DNA from: Actinomycetes bacterium
GTDB taxonomy: Bacteria > Actinomycetota > Actinomycetes > JAHEKZ01
Assembly (NCBI GenBank): GCA_024644345.1
Contig: JAHELE010000006.1
Coordinates: 1-55,745, forward strand
Reading direction: 5' to 3'
Length of the DNA: 55,745 nt
Part shown: in pieces, positions 46,002-54,037 of the stretch
Layout: each line of letters starts with the position of its first letter
How positions within the stretch are numbered: position 1 is the stretch's first letter
Translations under genes and position numbers: made by a program
The notes under the pieces: generated by a model
What the model was told of the DNA's origin: nothing
The model's input: the letters and a program-made list of their open reading frames with translations, nothing else
Database searches by the model: none

Positions 46002-46484
46002 ATGTCTGACGCATCGTCGCCCTATGAAGGGTCGATGCGTGAGGCGCTTGCTGAGGCGCGCGCTGCCTCTGAGCACGGCGATGTGCCGATCGGTGCGGTC
46101 GTGCTCGACGGCGCTGGTCAGGTGGTGGGGTCGGGCCACAACCGGCGTCTGGCGGACGGAGACCCGACCGCGCACGCCGAGCTGCTCGCCCTCAGGTCGG
46201 CAGCGGAGTCGATCGGCGCGTGGCGGCTCGATTCCTGCACGCTGGTGGTCACGCTGGAACCCTGCACGATGTGTGCCGGAGCTGTCGTCCAGGCACGGCT
46301 CGGCCGACTGGTCTTTGGTGCATGGAACGGCGAGATGGGCGCCGTAGGGACGCTCTGGGACGTGGTACGCGACCGCCGCCTGCACCACCGTCCTGAGGTG
46401 GTCTCGGGCGTCCTGGCCGAAGAGTGCGGTGCACTGCTTGAGGACTTCTTTGCCCGGCACCGCGATTCGGGCACCGCGCCCTGA
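46002..46484 (+). CDS. tadA: tRNA(adenosine34) deaminase
   Basis: A 160-residue zinc deaminase that converts A34 to inosine in tRNA-Arg(ACG). The zinc ligands are His58 in HAE (Glu60 the proton shuttle) and Cys88/Cys91 in PCTMCAGA. Further family parts are PIGAVV, GHNRR and the C-terminal helix CGALLEDFFARHR. ATG 46002 has no clear ribosome site, so translation may be coupled to the upstream associated protein. The tRNA-Ser gene follows 18 bases later. Confidence 0.95.
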   Translation: MSDASSPYEGSMREALAEARAASEHGDVPIGAVVLDGAGQVVGSGHNRRLADGDPTAHAELLALRSAAESIGAWRLDSCTLVVTLEPCTMCAGAVVQARLGRLVFGAWNGEMGAVGTLWDVVRDRRLHHRPEVVSGVLAEECGALLEDFFARHRDSGTAP

Positions 46485-46489
46485 TCGGG

Positions 46490-46495
46490 TAATCT
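46490..46495 (+). promoter_or_regulatory. -10 box TAATCT of tRNA-Ser(CGA)
   Basis: TAATCT lies seven bases before the first base of the tRNA, the expected distance to a transcription start at the mature 5' end or just before it. Confidence 0.45.
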
Positions 46496-46502
46496 CTGCG
46501 GC

Positions 46503-46592
46503 GGTGGCGTGTCCGAGCGGCCGAAGGAGCACGCCTCGAAAGCGTGTGAGGGGGCAACTCCTCCGTGGGTTCAAATCCCACCGCCACCGCCA
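46503..46592 (+). tRNA. tRNA-Ser (anticodon CGA)
   Basis: The acceptor GGTGGCG pairs with CGCCACC, followed by discriminator G and an encoded CCA. The anticodon stem CACGC/GCGTG closes the loop CTCGAAA with anticodon CGA. A long variable arm (class II, AGGGGGCAACTCCTCC region) and the T loop GTTCAAATC confirm serine. Length is 90 bases including CCA. Confidence 0.96.
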
Positions 46593-46757
46593 TACTGACT
46601 CATCGTTTCCGCACGTCAACCAGACTCTGCGTGGATCGACGCGCACCACAGCTCAGGGGTCATCTACCTGCGCTTGTCCGTGCCACCCCGGGACGACCAC
46701 TGACCGCCCATCCTCACGGACACCCGGGGGACGAGCGGTCAGCCGTCGTACGTACCT

Positions 46758-47582
46758 CTAGCGCAGGGTGATCACGCTCTCCAGGTACGAGCCGGGGATA
46801 CAGATGCCACGACCGTCTTGGTGAATGTCCCAACGGTTGGCGAGGTCGACCAGGTCGGTGTAGAGAACTGACTGTCCCGCTTCGTCGAGTGCGTTGAAGG
46901 CGGCCAGCGTCGGTCCGTACCAGGTACGAAAGAAGTCAACGAAGGCCTCGGCGGTCCGGTAGCGGAACGGCTGGATCTGCTGGGTGGACGAGATGTCGGA
47001 GGCGTCGTCACCGAAGAGATCGGCCACGTGGTCCTCGGTACCCCACAGCAGCGGCGACGCAACACCAGCGGGCGGCGGGACGTGTCCGCTGATCACGGCG
47101 AACATCTCGCCGATGAAGCCGTCGGGCGTCCACGAGGCGAGCGCAACTGTGCCCCCGGCTCGGGTGACCCGACTCATCTCGGCCGCAGTGCGGTGGTGAT
47201 GGGGCGCGAACATCGCGCCGAAGACACTGAGAACGGTGTCGAACGAGTCGTCGTCGGCAGGAAGGTCCTCGGCGTCCCCGACCCGGAAGTCGACCGTGAG
47301 GCCCTCTAGTGCGGCTCGCGATCGGGCCACCTCGATCAGCTGCGGGACGTAGTCGACGCCGACGGCGTTCGACGCGTTCCGGGCGGCGGCGATGGTCGCG
47401 TTCCCTGAGCCGCAGGCCACGTCGAGGACATCGGAGCCGGCCCTCACCTGTGCCGAGTCTGCGAGGCGTTCGCTGGACAGGACGATTGTCGATGCGACCT
47501 TGGCGAAGTCGCCGCTCGACCAGGTCTTCTGCTGCTTGGCCTTGACTGCCGCGAGGTCGGGGCCGGTGGTGGTGATGGTCAT
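46758..47582 (-). CDS. class I SAM-dependent methyltransferase
   Basis: A 274-residue UbiE/MenG-like methyltransferase. SAM motif I is VLDVACGSGNATIAAAR (~52-68), followed by VGVDYVPQLIEVARSRA and the DAEDLPADDDSFDTVLSVFGAMF motif region (quoted in part). A C-terminal lid follows. ATG 47582 is chosen for AGGAG eight bases upstream; the frame continues upstream without family character. It is divergent from the HxlR regulator, the usual arrangement for a gene under that regulator. The acceptor substrate is unknown. Confidence 0.88.
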   Translation of the reverse strand: MTITTTGPDLAAVKAKQQKTWSSGDFAKVASTIVLSSERLADSAQVRAGSDVLDVACGSGNATIAAARNASNAVGVDYVPQLIEVARSRAALEGLTVDFRVGDAEDLPADDDSFDTVLSVFGAMFAPHHHRTAAEMSRVTRAGGTVALASWTPDGFIGEMFAVISGHVPPPAGVASPLLWGTEDHVADLFGDDASDISSTQQIQPFRYRTAEAFVDFFRTWYGPTLAAFNALDEAGQSVLYTDLVDLANRWDIHQDGRGICIPGSYLESVITLR

Positions 47583-47673
47583 CGTGATGCTCCTTGAGGT
47601 GCTGGATGCCTTTGTGGCATCGGGTGTCCTGCCAGGATCACGTCGACCAAAGGGCCGCAACGAGTGTCGAGTC

Positions 47674-47782
47674 GGTACTACGGACAATTCGGACTTAAGC
47701 GGAATAGTGGCCAGTTTGGTGCCTGTTTGTCGGGAGCTTCCCTTCCGTATCCGGGCTCTGAGAGGTACACATTTGGTACTAC
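47674..47782. promoter_or_regulatory. divergent promoter region with GGTAC repeats
   Basis: GGTACTAC occurs at 47674-47681 and again at 47775-47782, and GGTACACATTTGGTACTACC (47764-47783) holds two GGTAC direct units. HxlR-type regulators often bind GTAC-containing dyads, so these are candidate operators between the methyltransferase gene and the HxlR gene. Confidence 0.4.
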
Positions 47783-47811
47783 CGTTCAGAGGATCGAGAG
47801 AAGATGCCCAC

Positions 47812-48513
47812 ATGAACAAGTACTCCGAGTACTGCCCTATCGCCTCAACAGTGGAGATCCTGGGCGATCGCTGGACACCACTGATCATCCGTGAGTTCGC
47901 GGTCGGGGCCAGCGGGTTCAACGAGATCCACCGCGGCCTACCCAAGATGAGCCGGAGTCTCCTGTCCCATCGACTACGCACCATGGAGCGCCAGGGACTG
48001 GTGGTGCGAGAGGGTGCCGATCGAGGGCGAGCTGGCCACTATCACCTGACTCCTGCTGGCGAGGCGTTGCGGCCGATCGTCTGGCAGATGGGCAACTGGG
48101 CTGCGGAGTGGATGTTCTCTGACCCGCTCGACGAGGAGTGTGACGGACTGTCTCTGATGTGGCGGTTGCACCAGTCAGCGATACCCGCGAAGTTGCCGGA
48201 AGAAAAGACATGCATCCACCTCAGACTGACGGGAACCGGTGGCGCGGAGGGCTGGCTGGCCGTTGACAACCGTGAGGCGACGGTCTGCCGTGACGACCCG
48301 GGCTATGACGTCGACCTCGCCATCGAGGGCCAGACCCGCGACCTTCAGCGCTGGCTGGTCGGCGCGGCCCCGTTCTCCGACCTCAAGCGCGAGGGCCAGG
48401 TGCGACTTATCGGTCCGAGCCGTCTTGCGCGAGCGTTTCCGACTTGGTTCAAGACGGACAACTTCGCGGAGGGATTCGCGAGAGCCCAGGAACATGGCCC
48501 GGTAGGGCAGTAG
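47812..48513 (+). CDS. HxlR-family regulator with C-terminal SCP2-like domain
   Basis: A 233-residue protein. Residues ~1-95 are the HxlR winged helix: the sensor-type Cys in YSEYCPIA, ILGDRWTPLIIREFAVG, FNEIHRGLPKMSRSLLSHRLRTMERQGLV and YHLTPAG. Residues ~125-225 (THLRLTG-like strand, WLAVDNREATVCRDDPGYDVDLAIEG, LKREGQVRLIGPSRLARAFP) look like an SCP2/sterol-carrier-like fold that could bind a hydrophobic ligand. Such fusions occur in actinobacteria. ATG 47812 follows GAGAGAAG. It probably controls the divergent methyltransferase. Confidence 0.85.
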   Translation: MNKYSEYCPIASTVEILGDRWTPLIIREFAVGASGFNEIHRGLPKMSRSLLSHRLRTMERQGLVVREGADRGRAGHYHLTPAGEALRPIVWQMGNWAAEWMFSDPLDEECDGLSLMWRLHQSAIPAKLPEEKTCIHLRLTGTGGAEGWLAVDNREATVCRDDPGYDVDLAIEGQTRDLQRWLVGAAPFSDLKREGQVRLIGPSRLARAFPTWFKTDNFAEGFARAQEHGPVGQ

Positions 48514-48579
48514 TGTCCCGGCATACTTGCCAAAGACCCGGCGCCATATCGCGTCCAACTAGTGACTGGAGGCCAATCC

Positions 48580-48891
48580 ATGTGGGCCCAACTCATCAAG
48601 ATGCGCGCAAAGCCCGGTAGGGAACAAGACCTGATGACCCTCCATGAGCGCATCCAGGCGCTTGAGGAACCCGGTTCGGGACTAATCCGTTGGACCATTG
48701 GATGGGATCAGAAAGACGCGCAGGCCTGTTACGTGCTCGTCGTCTTCGAGAGCGAGGCCAAGGCCCGTGCCCGAGAGCAAGACCCCAGACGGCAGGACGG
48801 CATGGCGGCCATCATGAGCGGCATGGGTGACGTGCTCGACGGCACACCTGAGTTCGTCGACCTCGCGATCGACCGCGAGGTCGCGCCCTAG
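48580..48891 (+). CDS. small ABM-like (dimeric alpha/beta barrel) protein
   Basis: A 103-residue protein starting MWAQLIKMRAKPGREQDLM, with SGLIRWTIGWDQ and YVLVVFESEAKARARE. This is the ferredoxin-like pattern of antibiotic biosynthesis monooxygenase (ABM) or stress-response barrel proteins. ATG 48580 has GGAGG seven bases upstream, better than GTG 48562. No catalytic residue can be named with confidence. It lies between two regulators. Confidence 0.72.
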   Translation: MWAQLIKMRAKPGREQDLMTLHERIQALEEPGSGLIRWTIGWDQKDAQACYVLVVFESEAKARAREQDPRRQDGMAAIMSGMGDVLDGTPEFVDLAIDREVAP

Positions 48892-48927
48892 AGAAATGCT
48901 CGAGACCCTCGCTCGAGCGGAGGCGCT

Positions 48928-50568
48928 GTGAACTGGGATGCCCAGGTGGCGCAGGCTCGAACGGCTGTGAAGCAGAACGCATGGACGGCGGCCTTCGAGT
49001 CGTTCGCAACGGCCGATGCGGAGTCACCGCTGACTGCCGCTGACCTCGAGGCCTGGGCTCTGTCCGCCTTCCTCGTCGGTCAGGACGATGTCAGTGTCGA
49101 GGTATGGGCCCGTGCCTGCCAGCAACATCTGGATGAGGGAGAGGTGCCTCGTGGAGCGCGGTGCGCCTTCTGGGCGGCGTTCCAGCTGTTTCAGTCCGGC
49201 GAACAGGCACGTGGCGGTGGCTGGTTGGGTCGAGCCATGAACATCCTGGACACGTATCCGGACGACTGTGTCGAACGGGGATATGTGCTCGGTCCGCTGG
49301 GGATACAGCAGATTGACAGCGGTGAGTACGCGCTAGCGAAGCAGACCTTCGAGCGGGCCAACGCCCTCGCGGTTCGTTTTGAAGAGCCCGACCTGCTCGC
49401 CATTTCGCAGCTGGGCCTCGGACACGTCATGATCCTGACCGGGCATACGGACGAGGGCGTCAAGCACCTCGACGAAGTGATGGTGGCGGCCACGACAGGA
49501 GAGCTATCCACGGTCGTCTGCGGGTTGGTCTATTGCGCGACCATCATGGTTTGCCGAGAGCTGTGCGATCTGCAGCGAGCAAATGAGTGGACGCGCGCGC
49601 TAAGCCATTGGTGTGAGCGACAGCCCGACCTCGTCCCGTTCCGCGGTCAATGCATGGTCCATCGGTCTGAGCTGATGCAACTACAGGGTGCCTGGCCGGA
49701 CGCGATGCGCGAGGTGCAGCTGGCCCGCGATCGGCTGGCCGACCCCACTGGCCAGCCGGCGATCGGCATGGCCTACTACCAGCAGGGTGAGCTCCTGCGG
49801 TTGCGCGGGGAGTTCACCCAGGCGGACACCGCATATCGGCAGGCGAGCCAGTACGGGCATCCTCCACAACCAGGTTTGGCACTCCTCTGGTACGCCGATG
49901 GCCGCGTGGGCGTAGCCGCGACTGCCCTTCGGCAGGCTCTCGACGAGACCTCGGAACGGCTCGCCCGCTCCCGTCTGCTGCCCGCATACGTCGAGATTGC
50001 TTTGGCTGTCGGCGACCTTGAGAGCGCTCGACGGGGAGCCGACGAGCTCGGTCAGCTGGCGGCAGAGCTCACGGCGCCGCTGATGCGGGCGACCGCGGCG
50101 ATGGCCAGAGGCGCGGTCGAGCTCGCGAGTGAGCAGCCGGGCCAAGCCCTCGACTCCTTGCTGTCCGCCTGGGGCCTGTGGCAGGAGATCGCCGCTCCCT
50201 ACGAGGCGGCGCGGGCACGGGTGCTGATCGGGCGCGCCCGCAAGGCGTTGGGCGACCCGGTGTCGGCCAGCATGGAGTTCGACGCGGCTGGCTGGGCCTT
50301 TCAGCAGCTTGGCGCCGCATACGACGTGGTGCAGCTGGAACGGCTCATGACGGACGGTGACTCTGGCCCAACCGGACCACTCACCGCGCGCGAAGTCGAG
50401 GTGCTGCGTCTGGTGGCAACTGGTGCCACGAATCGAACGATCGCCGTCGAACTCGTTCTGAGTGAGAAGACGGTGGCCCGACATCTCAGCAACATCTTCC
50501 GCAAGCTGGACGTGTCCTCGCGCTCCGCTGCCACGGCGTATGCCTACGAGCACCAGCTGATCGATTAG
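48928..50568 (+). CDS. TPR-LuxR family transcriptional regulator
   Basis: A 546-residue regulator. Residues ~1-470 are a helical TPR-like array (GEYALAKQTFERANALAVRFEEPD, GHTDEGVKHLDEVMV) with no ATPase P-loop, unlike MalT/LAL regulators. Residues ~482-546 are the LuxR helix-turn-helix: LTAREVEVLRLVATGATNRTIA, then LSEKTVARHLSNIFRKL. GTG 48928 follows GGAGG. It is followed by a long dyad and by flavoprotein and SDR genes, its most likely targets. The signal it senses is unknown. Confidence 0.88.
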   Translation: MNWDAQVAQARTAVKQNAWTAAFESFATADAESPLTAADLEAWALSAFLVGQDDVSVEVWARACQQHLDEGEVPRGARCAFWAAFQLFQSGEQARGGGWLGRAMNILDTYPDDCVERGYVLGPLGIQQIDSGEYALAKQTFERANALAVRFEEPDLLAISQLGLGHVMILTGHTDEGVKHLDEVMVAATTGELSTVVCGLVYCATIMVCRELCDLQRANEWTRALSHWCERQPDLVPFRGQCMVHRSELMQLQGAWPDAMREVQLARDRLADPTGQPAIGMAYYQQGELLRLRGEFTQADTAYRQASQYGHPPQPGLALLWYADGRVGVAATALRQALDETSERLARSRLLPAYVEIALAVGDLESARRGADELGQLAAELTAPLMRATAAMARGAVELASEQPGQALDSLLSAWGLWQEIAAPYEAARARVLIGRARKALGDPVSASMEFDAAGWAFQQLGAAYDVVQLERLMTDGDSGPTGPLTAREVEVLRLVATGATNRTIAVELVLSEKTVARHLSNIFRKLDVSSRSAATAYAYEHQLID

Positions 50569-50575
50569 ATGCGCA

Positions 50576-50603
50576 CAATTACCCATGCTCGGCATGGCAA
50601 TTG
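50576..50603. promoter_or_regulatory. 28-base dyad, candidate LuxR-type operator
   Basis: CAATT-AC-CCATG, centre CTCGG, CATGG-C-AATTG: an inverted repeat with ten paired bases per arm and one small bulge. Its arms end in AT-rich CAATT/AATTG, so it is unlike a GC-rich terminator. It begins eight bases after the luxR stop and lies 37 bases before the -10 box of the flavoprotein gene. Confidence 0.55.
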
Positions 50604-50639
50604 GATGGTTAGGCCGATGTAAGTGCCGGCTGTGCTCCC

Positions 50640-50645
50640 TAGCGT
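50640..50645 (+). promoter_or_regulatory. -10 box TAGCGT of the flavoprotein gene
   Basis: TAGCGT, the hexamer used at two leaderless starts here, lies 36 bases before ATG 50682. It would leave a leader of about 30 bases with the GGGAGAG ribosome site. Confidence 0.4.
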
Positions 50646-50681
50646 CAAGTCATCCGACGAGACGACACGAGGGAGAGCCTG

Positions 50682-51815
50682 ATGAAGCAGAACGCAGCAA
50701 CCATGCACGGCCAGCTAGAGGTGATGGGCGACGAGGTTGACACGGTCATCATCGGGGCTGGTCAGTGTGGCCTCTCGACCGGTTACTACCTCTCTCAACA
50801 GTCGAGGTCGTTCGTCATCCTGGATGAGAATGAGCGGGTCGGAGACAACTGGCGGCGTCGCTACGACTCGCTGAGGCTCTACACCTGCAACCGTTACAAC
50901 GGACTGCCGGGAATGGCGTTCCCCGGTTCACGGAATGCCTTTCCCACCGGCCATGAGATGGCCGACTACCTGCAGCAGTACGCGGCCAGGTTCGAGCTAC
51001 CCGTCAGGGGCAGCACGAGTGTTGAGCGCGTCGAGCGCCTCGCGGATGCTGAGGGTGGCTTCCTGGTCACCACCGACGCGGGGACGTTGAAGGCAGCGAA
51101 CGTCGTCGTTGCCACCGGGCCACAACACCTGCCGCACGTCCCTGACTTCGCCGGTGAGCTCGAACCTGAGATTCGACAGTTTCACTCCAGCGACTATCGC
51201 AACCAGAGCCAGCTGCAGCCCGGGCCGGTGCTCGTCGTGGGGGCCAGCCACTCCGGCGCCGACCTCGCCATGGAGTGCGCGCCGAATCATCAGACGTGGT
51301 TGGTGGGACGTGACACCGGCCAGATCCCGATCAACATCGAGGGCAGGCCGGCACGGGGCGTGGTGCCAGTCCTGTGGTTTGCCGCCAACCACATCCTCAC
51401 GGTACGAAACCCCGCTGGTTCCAAGCTCGAGCACGGACTACGTACCGAGGGAGGGCCTCTGCTTCGCTACAAGAAGGAGGATCTGGCCGCGGCCGAAGTG
51501 CGCCGCACAGAGTCGCGCCTCGCCGGGGTACGAGATGGCCAGCCGGTGCTGGACGACGGCACGGTGCTTGACGTGAAGAATGTCCTGTGGTGCACGGGAT
51601 TCCGCAGAGACTTCACCTGGATCGACCTGCCGATCGTGGACGACCTCGGCTGGCCGAGAGCGAACCGTGGTGTGTCAACGGACGTGGAGGGGTTGTACTT
51701 CGTTGGCCTGATCTTCCAGTTCTCTTTCGCGTCGATGCTCGTTGGAGGTGCGGGACGGGACGCGCGTTACGTCGCTCGGCAGATTGCGCGGCGTGCCGTG
51801 CCCATCCACGCCTAG
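50682..51815 (+). CDS. flavin-dependent monooxygenase-like NAD(P)/FAD oxidoreductase (CzcO type)
   Basis: A 377-residue two-dinucleotide flavoprotein. The FAD motif is VIIGAGQCGLSTGYYL (~21-36) and the NADPH motif is VLVVGASHSGADLAME. Further family parts are DENERVGDNWRRRYDSLRL, VVATGPQHLPHVPDF, LWCTGFRRDF and a C-terminal VEGLYFVGL. These 'CzcO/TrkA-like' proteins belong to the flavin monooxygenase group; the old potassium-transport label is not supported by the sequence. ATG 50682 follows GGGAGAG. The SDR gene follows 19 bases later, so the two are cotranscribed. Confidence 0.88.
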   Translation: MKQNAATMHGQLEVMGDEVDTVIIGAGQCGLSTGYYLSQQSRSFVILDENERVGDNWRRRYDSLRLYTCNRYNGLPGMAFPGSRNAFPTGHEMADYLQQYAARFELPVRGSTSVERVERLADAEGGFLVTTDAGTLKAANVVVATGPQHLPHVPDFAGELEPEIRQFHSSDYRNQSQLQPGPVLVVGASHSGADLAMECAPNHQTWLVGRDTGQIPINIEGRPARGVVPVLWFAANHILTVRNPAGSKLEHGLRTEGGPLLRYKKEDLAAAEVRRTESRLAGVRDGQPVLDDGTVLDVKNVLWCTGFRRDFTWIDLPIVDDLGWPRANRGVSTDVEGLYFVGLIFQFSFASMLVGGAGRDARYVARQIARRAVPIHA

Positions 51816-51834
51816 GGTGAGCTCGGGAGGTCGA

Positions 51835-52632
51835 ATGCGACTCGAGAAGAAGGTAGCCCTGATCACGGGGGGCGGCACGGGAATCGGTGCTGCGACTGCG
51901 CGACTGTTCGCTTCTGAAGGGGCCAAGGTCGTCGTCACGGGACGACGACCGGGGCCGATTGCGGACGTCGCTTCAGAGGTGGGGGGAATCGCCGTAGCCG
52001 GTGACACGAGCGATCCGGCGCACGTCGCTGAAGCAGTAGCCGCCGCCATTTCCACCCATGGTGGGATCGACGTGGTTGTGGCCAGCGCAGGGGTGGGCTT
52101 CGAAGGTGCAGTCGGTGACCTTGACGTCGACGTCTGGCGTCGGACCCTCGACACGAACGTGCACGGTCCCATGCTGGTGAGCCGGGCGGCTCTGCCAAGC
52201 ATGCTCGAACGCGGAGGTGGGTCGATCGTCCTGGTCTCCAGTACCAGCGGTATGGCCTCGGCTCCGGCGTCCGCCGCCTATGACGTCTCCAAGGCCGCCC
52301 TGATCGCCCTTGCCCGGTCGATCGCGGTCGACTACGGACCGCATCGAATCCGCGCCAATGCACTGTGCCCAGGGTGGGTGACGTCCCCGATGGGCGATGA
52401 GGACATGGACGGGCTAGGTGCGATGCGCGGTATCAGCCGCGAGCAGGCTTATCGCCTCGCGACCGCGGATGTGCCCTTGCGACGCCCGGTGTCACCGGAG
52501 GAGATGGCGGCCTGCTGCCTCTTCCTCGCTTCGGACGAGTCGTCCAGCGTGACCGGAACGACATTGGTGGCAGACGGCGGCGGTCAGGCCGTGGAGATCA
52601 CGAGTAAGGCTTTCGGCGGCGCCGACCGGTAG
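51835..52632 (+). CDS. short-chain dehydrogenase/reductase
   Basis: A 265-residue classical SDR. It has the cofactor motif TGGGTGIGAATAR (~12-24), the VTGRRP strand end, ASAGVG (NAG-equivalent), the Ser in VLVSSTSGM, the catalytic YxxxK as YDVSKAAL, CPGWVTSPM and a C-terminal VTGTTLVADGGG. ATG 51835 is chosen for GGGAGG; a longer frame starts inside the flavoprotein gene. Arg residues after the second strand suggest NADP(H). The substrate is probably linked to the product of the preceding flavoprotein. Confidence 0.92.
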   Translation: MRLEKKVALITGGGTGIGAATARLFASEGAKVVVTGRRPGPIADVASEVGGIAVAGDTSDPAHVAEAVAAAISTHGGIDVVVASAGVGFEGAVGDLDVDVWRRTLDTNVHGPMLVSRAALPSMLERGGGSIVLVSSTSGMASAPASAAYDVSKAALIALARSIAVDYGPHRIRANALCPGWVTSPMGDEDMDGLGAMRGISREQAYRLATADVPLRRPVSPEEMAACCLFLASDESSSVTGTTLVADGGGQAVEITSKAFGGADR

Positions 52633-52661
52633 CGCGTCATCTCTCGTGAGCGCCGATCGGG

Positions 52662-52667
52662 CATGCT
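52662..52667 (+). promoter_or_regulatory. -10-like CATGCT of the TfoX-N gene
   Basis: CATGCT is followed by six bases and ATG 52674 without a ribosome site, consistent with a leaderless transcript. Confidence 0.35.
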
Positions 52668-52673
52668 GGTGAC

Positions 52674-53021
52674 ATGGCGTACGACCACGAGCTAGCCGAA
52701 CGGGTTCGCGAGCAGCTCGCCCAGCTGGCCGAACCGGTCGAGCTGAAGATGTTCGGCGGGCTGGCTTTCATGGTCAACACCCACATGGCCTGCGGCATCA
52801 TGGGCGACGAGCTCATGATCCGCGTGGGGCGGGACGGTCACGAGGCCGCGCTCGCCGCAGGTGCACGTGAGATGGACTTCACCGGCAAGACCATGGCTGG
52901 CTTCGTCATCGCGGGTCGCCCCTTGATCGCCGACGATGACGACCTCGGACGGTGGGTGACCAGTGGCGTCGACTACGCCCGGTCACTCCCGCCCAAGAAG
53001 CCGAAACCGGCTAGGGCGTGA
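52674..53021 (+). CDS. TfoX N-terminal domain protein
   Basis: A 115-residue protein. It begins MAYDHELAERVREQL, has the family core KMFGGLAFMVNTHMACGI and MIRVGRDGHEAAL, then MDFTGKTMAGFV, and ends in a Lys/Pro/Ala tail (PPKKPKPARA). TfoX/Sxy is a competence coactivator in Gammaproteobacteria, but stand-alone TfoX_N proteins elsewhere are of unknown role. Its last 11 bases overlap the end of the convergent protease gene. Confidence 0.9.
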   Translation: MAYDHELAERVREQLAQLAEPVELKMFGGLAFMVNTHMACGIMGDELMIRVGRDGHEAALAAGAREMDFTGKTMAGFVIAGRPLIADDDDLGRWVTSGVDYARSLPPKKPKPARA

Positions 53022-53928
53022 CCCCAAAGGTAGCCATGAAGTCGAGGTCGTCTTTCTGGTCGACCCGGTAGCCGCCAGTACCGTCTGCACACGTGGGGCT
53101 GATGCCGTAAGACGTCACTGCCACGATCGTAGTGGATGTACCGCGGAAGATCGGGCCGCCCGAGTCGCCGAAGCAGGTGCCGCCGGTGGTGTTCTTGCCC
53201 TTGTTGCTCGAGAACTTGGCGGAGATGCCCTTGCCGATGCCGGATGCGCCGTTAAGACTGACCAGGCGCTGCTCGGCCGTGCGACGGGTGTCGCCGCCGA
53301 AGGAGGAGGCGAGTTTGGAGCCCTCGAGCCCGTAGCCGACCGCCCCGAAGATGATCTTCGACTTTCTCTTCACCAATGTGTCGAGCAGACCGAGTGTGGG
53401 CAGTTCGCCGTAGGTGGCTGAGGCAACTGGCTTGTCGAGGACGAGGACGCCGAGGTCGTGCAGGTAGAACGCGTTGTCGTCGTACTGGGGGTGTGCGTAC
53501 GCGGTGGCCTGCAGCCAGTTGGGGTCGGCGTTGAGCTCGGCCTTGCGATCTGTGTAGCGCTCGTTGTTGCGATCAGGGATGTAGTCGCTGCTCGGTGAGA
53601 TCACGTCGAAGTCGGGAACCTCGGAGAAGTTGATCCAGACGTCGTTGCCGTCGGACCCGGTCGTTGGCTTTCCGTTGTCACCGATCCCATAGGCACAGTG
53701 ACCGGCGGTAAGGACGACGGTCGGGCTCACGAGCGTTCCGGTGCAGGTGAACCAGCCGCCCGGGTCGGTGAAGCGCGAGTCGACCGCATCTGGCACGTAG
53801 AAGAGGAGCTCTCCGACGAAGGGGTGAGCGCCGTCGTCCGGCTGGCCGTTCACGATGGCTTGGGCGGGGGTCGACAACCCCAGCATGGCCAGGACGGCTA
53901 TGAGCGTGATCACAATCCTCGTGCGCAT
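53011..53928 (-). CDS. secreted trypsin-like serine protease
   Basis: A 305-residue S1-family protease. ATG 53928 follows GGAGATG and starts a Sec signal peptide ending PAQA (residue 24). Mature residues would begin IVNGQP, the position of the activated trypsin N-terminus. The triad is His77 in TAGHC, Asp158 in LHDLGVLVL and Ser256 in CFGDSGGP. Cys62/Cys78 and Cys252/Cys~273 are likely disulfides. A variable insert (~84-135) contains DRNNERYTDRK. Upstream in-frame sequence lacks family character and is left out. Confidence 0.92.
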   Translation of the reverse strand: MRTRIVITLIAVLAMLGLSTPAQAIVNGQPDDGAHPFVGELLFYVPDAVDSRFTDPGGWFTCTGTLVSPTVVLTAGHCAYGIGDNGKPTTGSDGNDVWINFSEVPDFDVISPSSDYIPDRNNERYTDRKAELNADPNWLQATAYAHPQYDDNAFYLHDLGVLVLDKPVASATYGELPTLGLLDTLVKRKSKIIFGAVGYGLEGSKLASSFGGDTRRTAEQRLVSLNGASGIGKGISAKFSSNKGKNTTGGTCFGDSGGPIFRGTSTTIVAVTSYGISPTCADGTGGYRVDQKDDLDFMATFGVTP

Positions 53929-54037
53929 GCAGCATCTCCATTCAACTCGTGAGGGCGTGGTTCGACCGTACGTCGCTAACCCGTTCAATGCACGGCAGAG
54001 GCTGAATTGCGTCGTCAACCCGTGACCACGTTGACGA

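Noticed and set aside
47583-47984. N-terminal extension of the methyltransferase
   Set aside because: The upstream frame has no family character and runs through the divergent promoter region; AGGAG precedes ATG 47582.
50682-51815. Potassium transport flavoprotein label
   Set aside because: The sequence shows two dinucleotide motifs of flavin monooxygenases and no transport feature; the label is a legacy name for this family.
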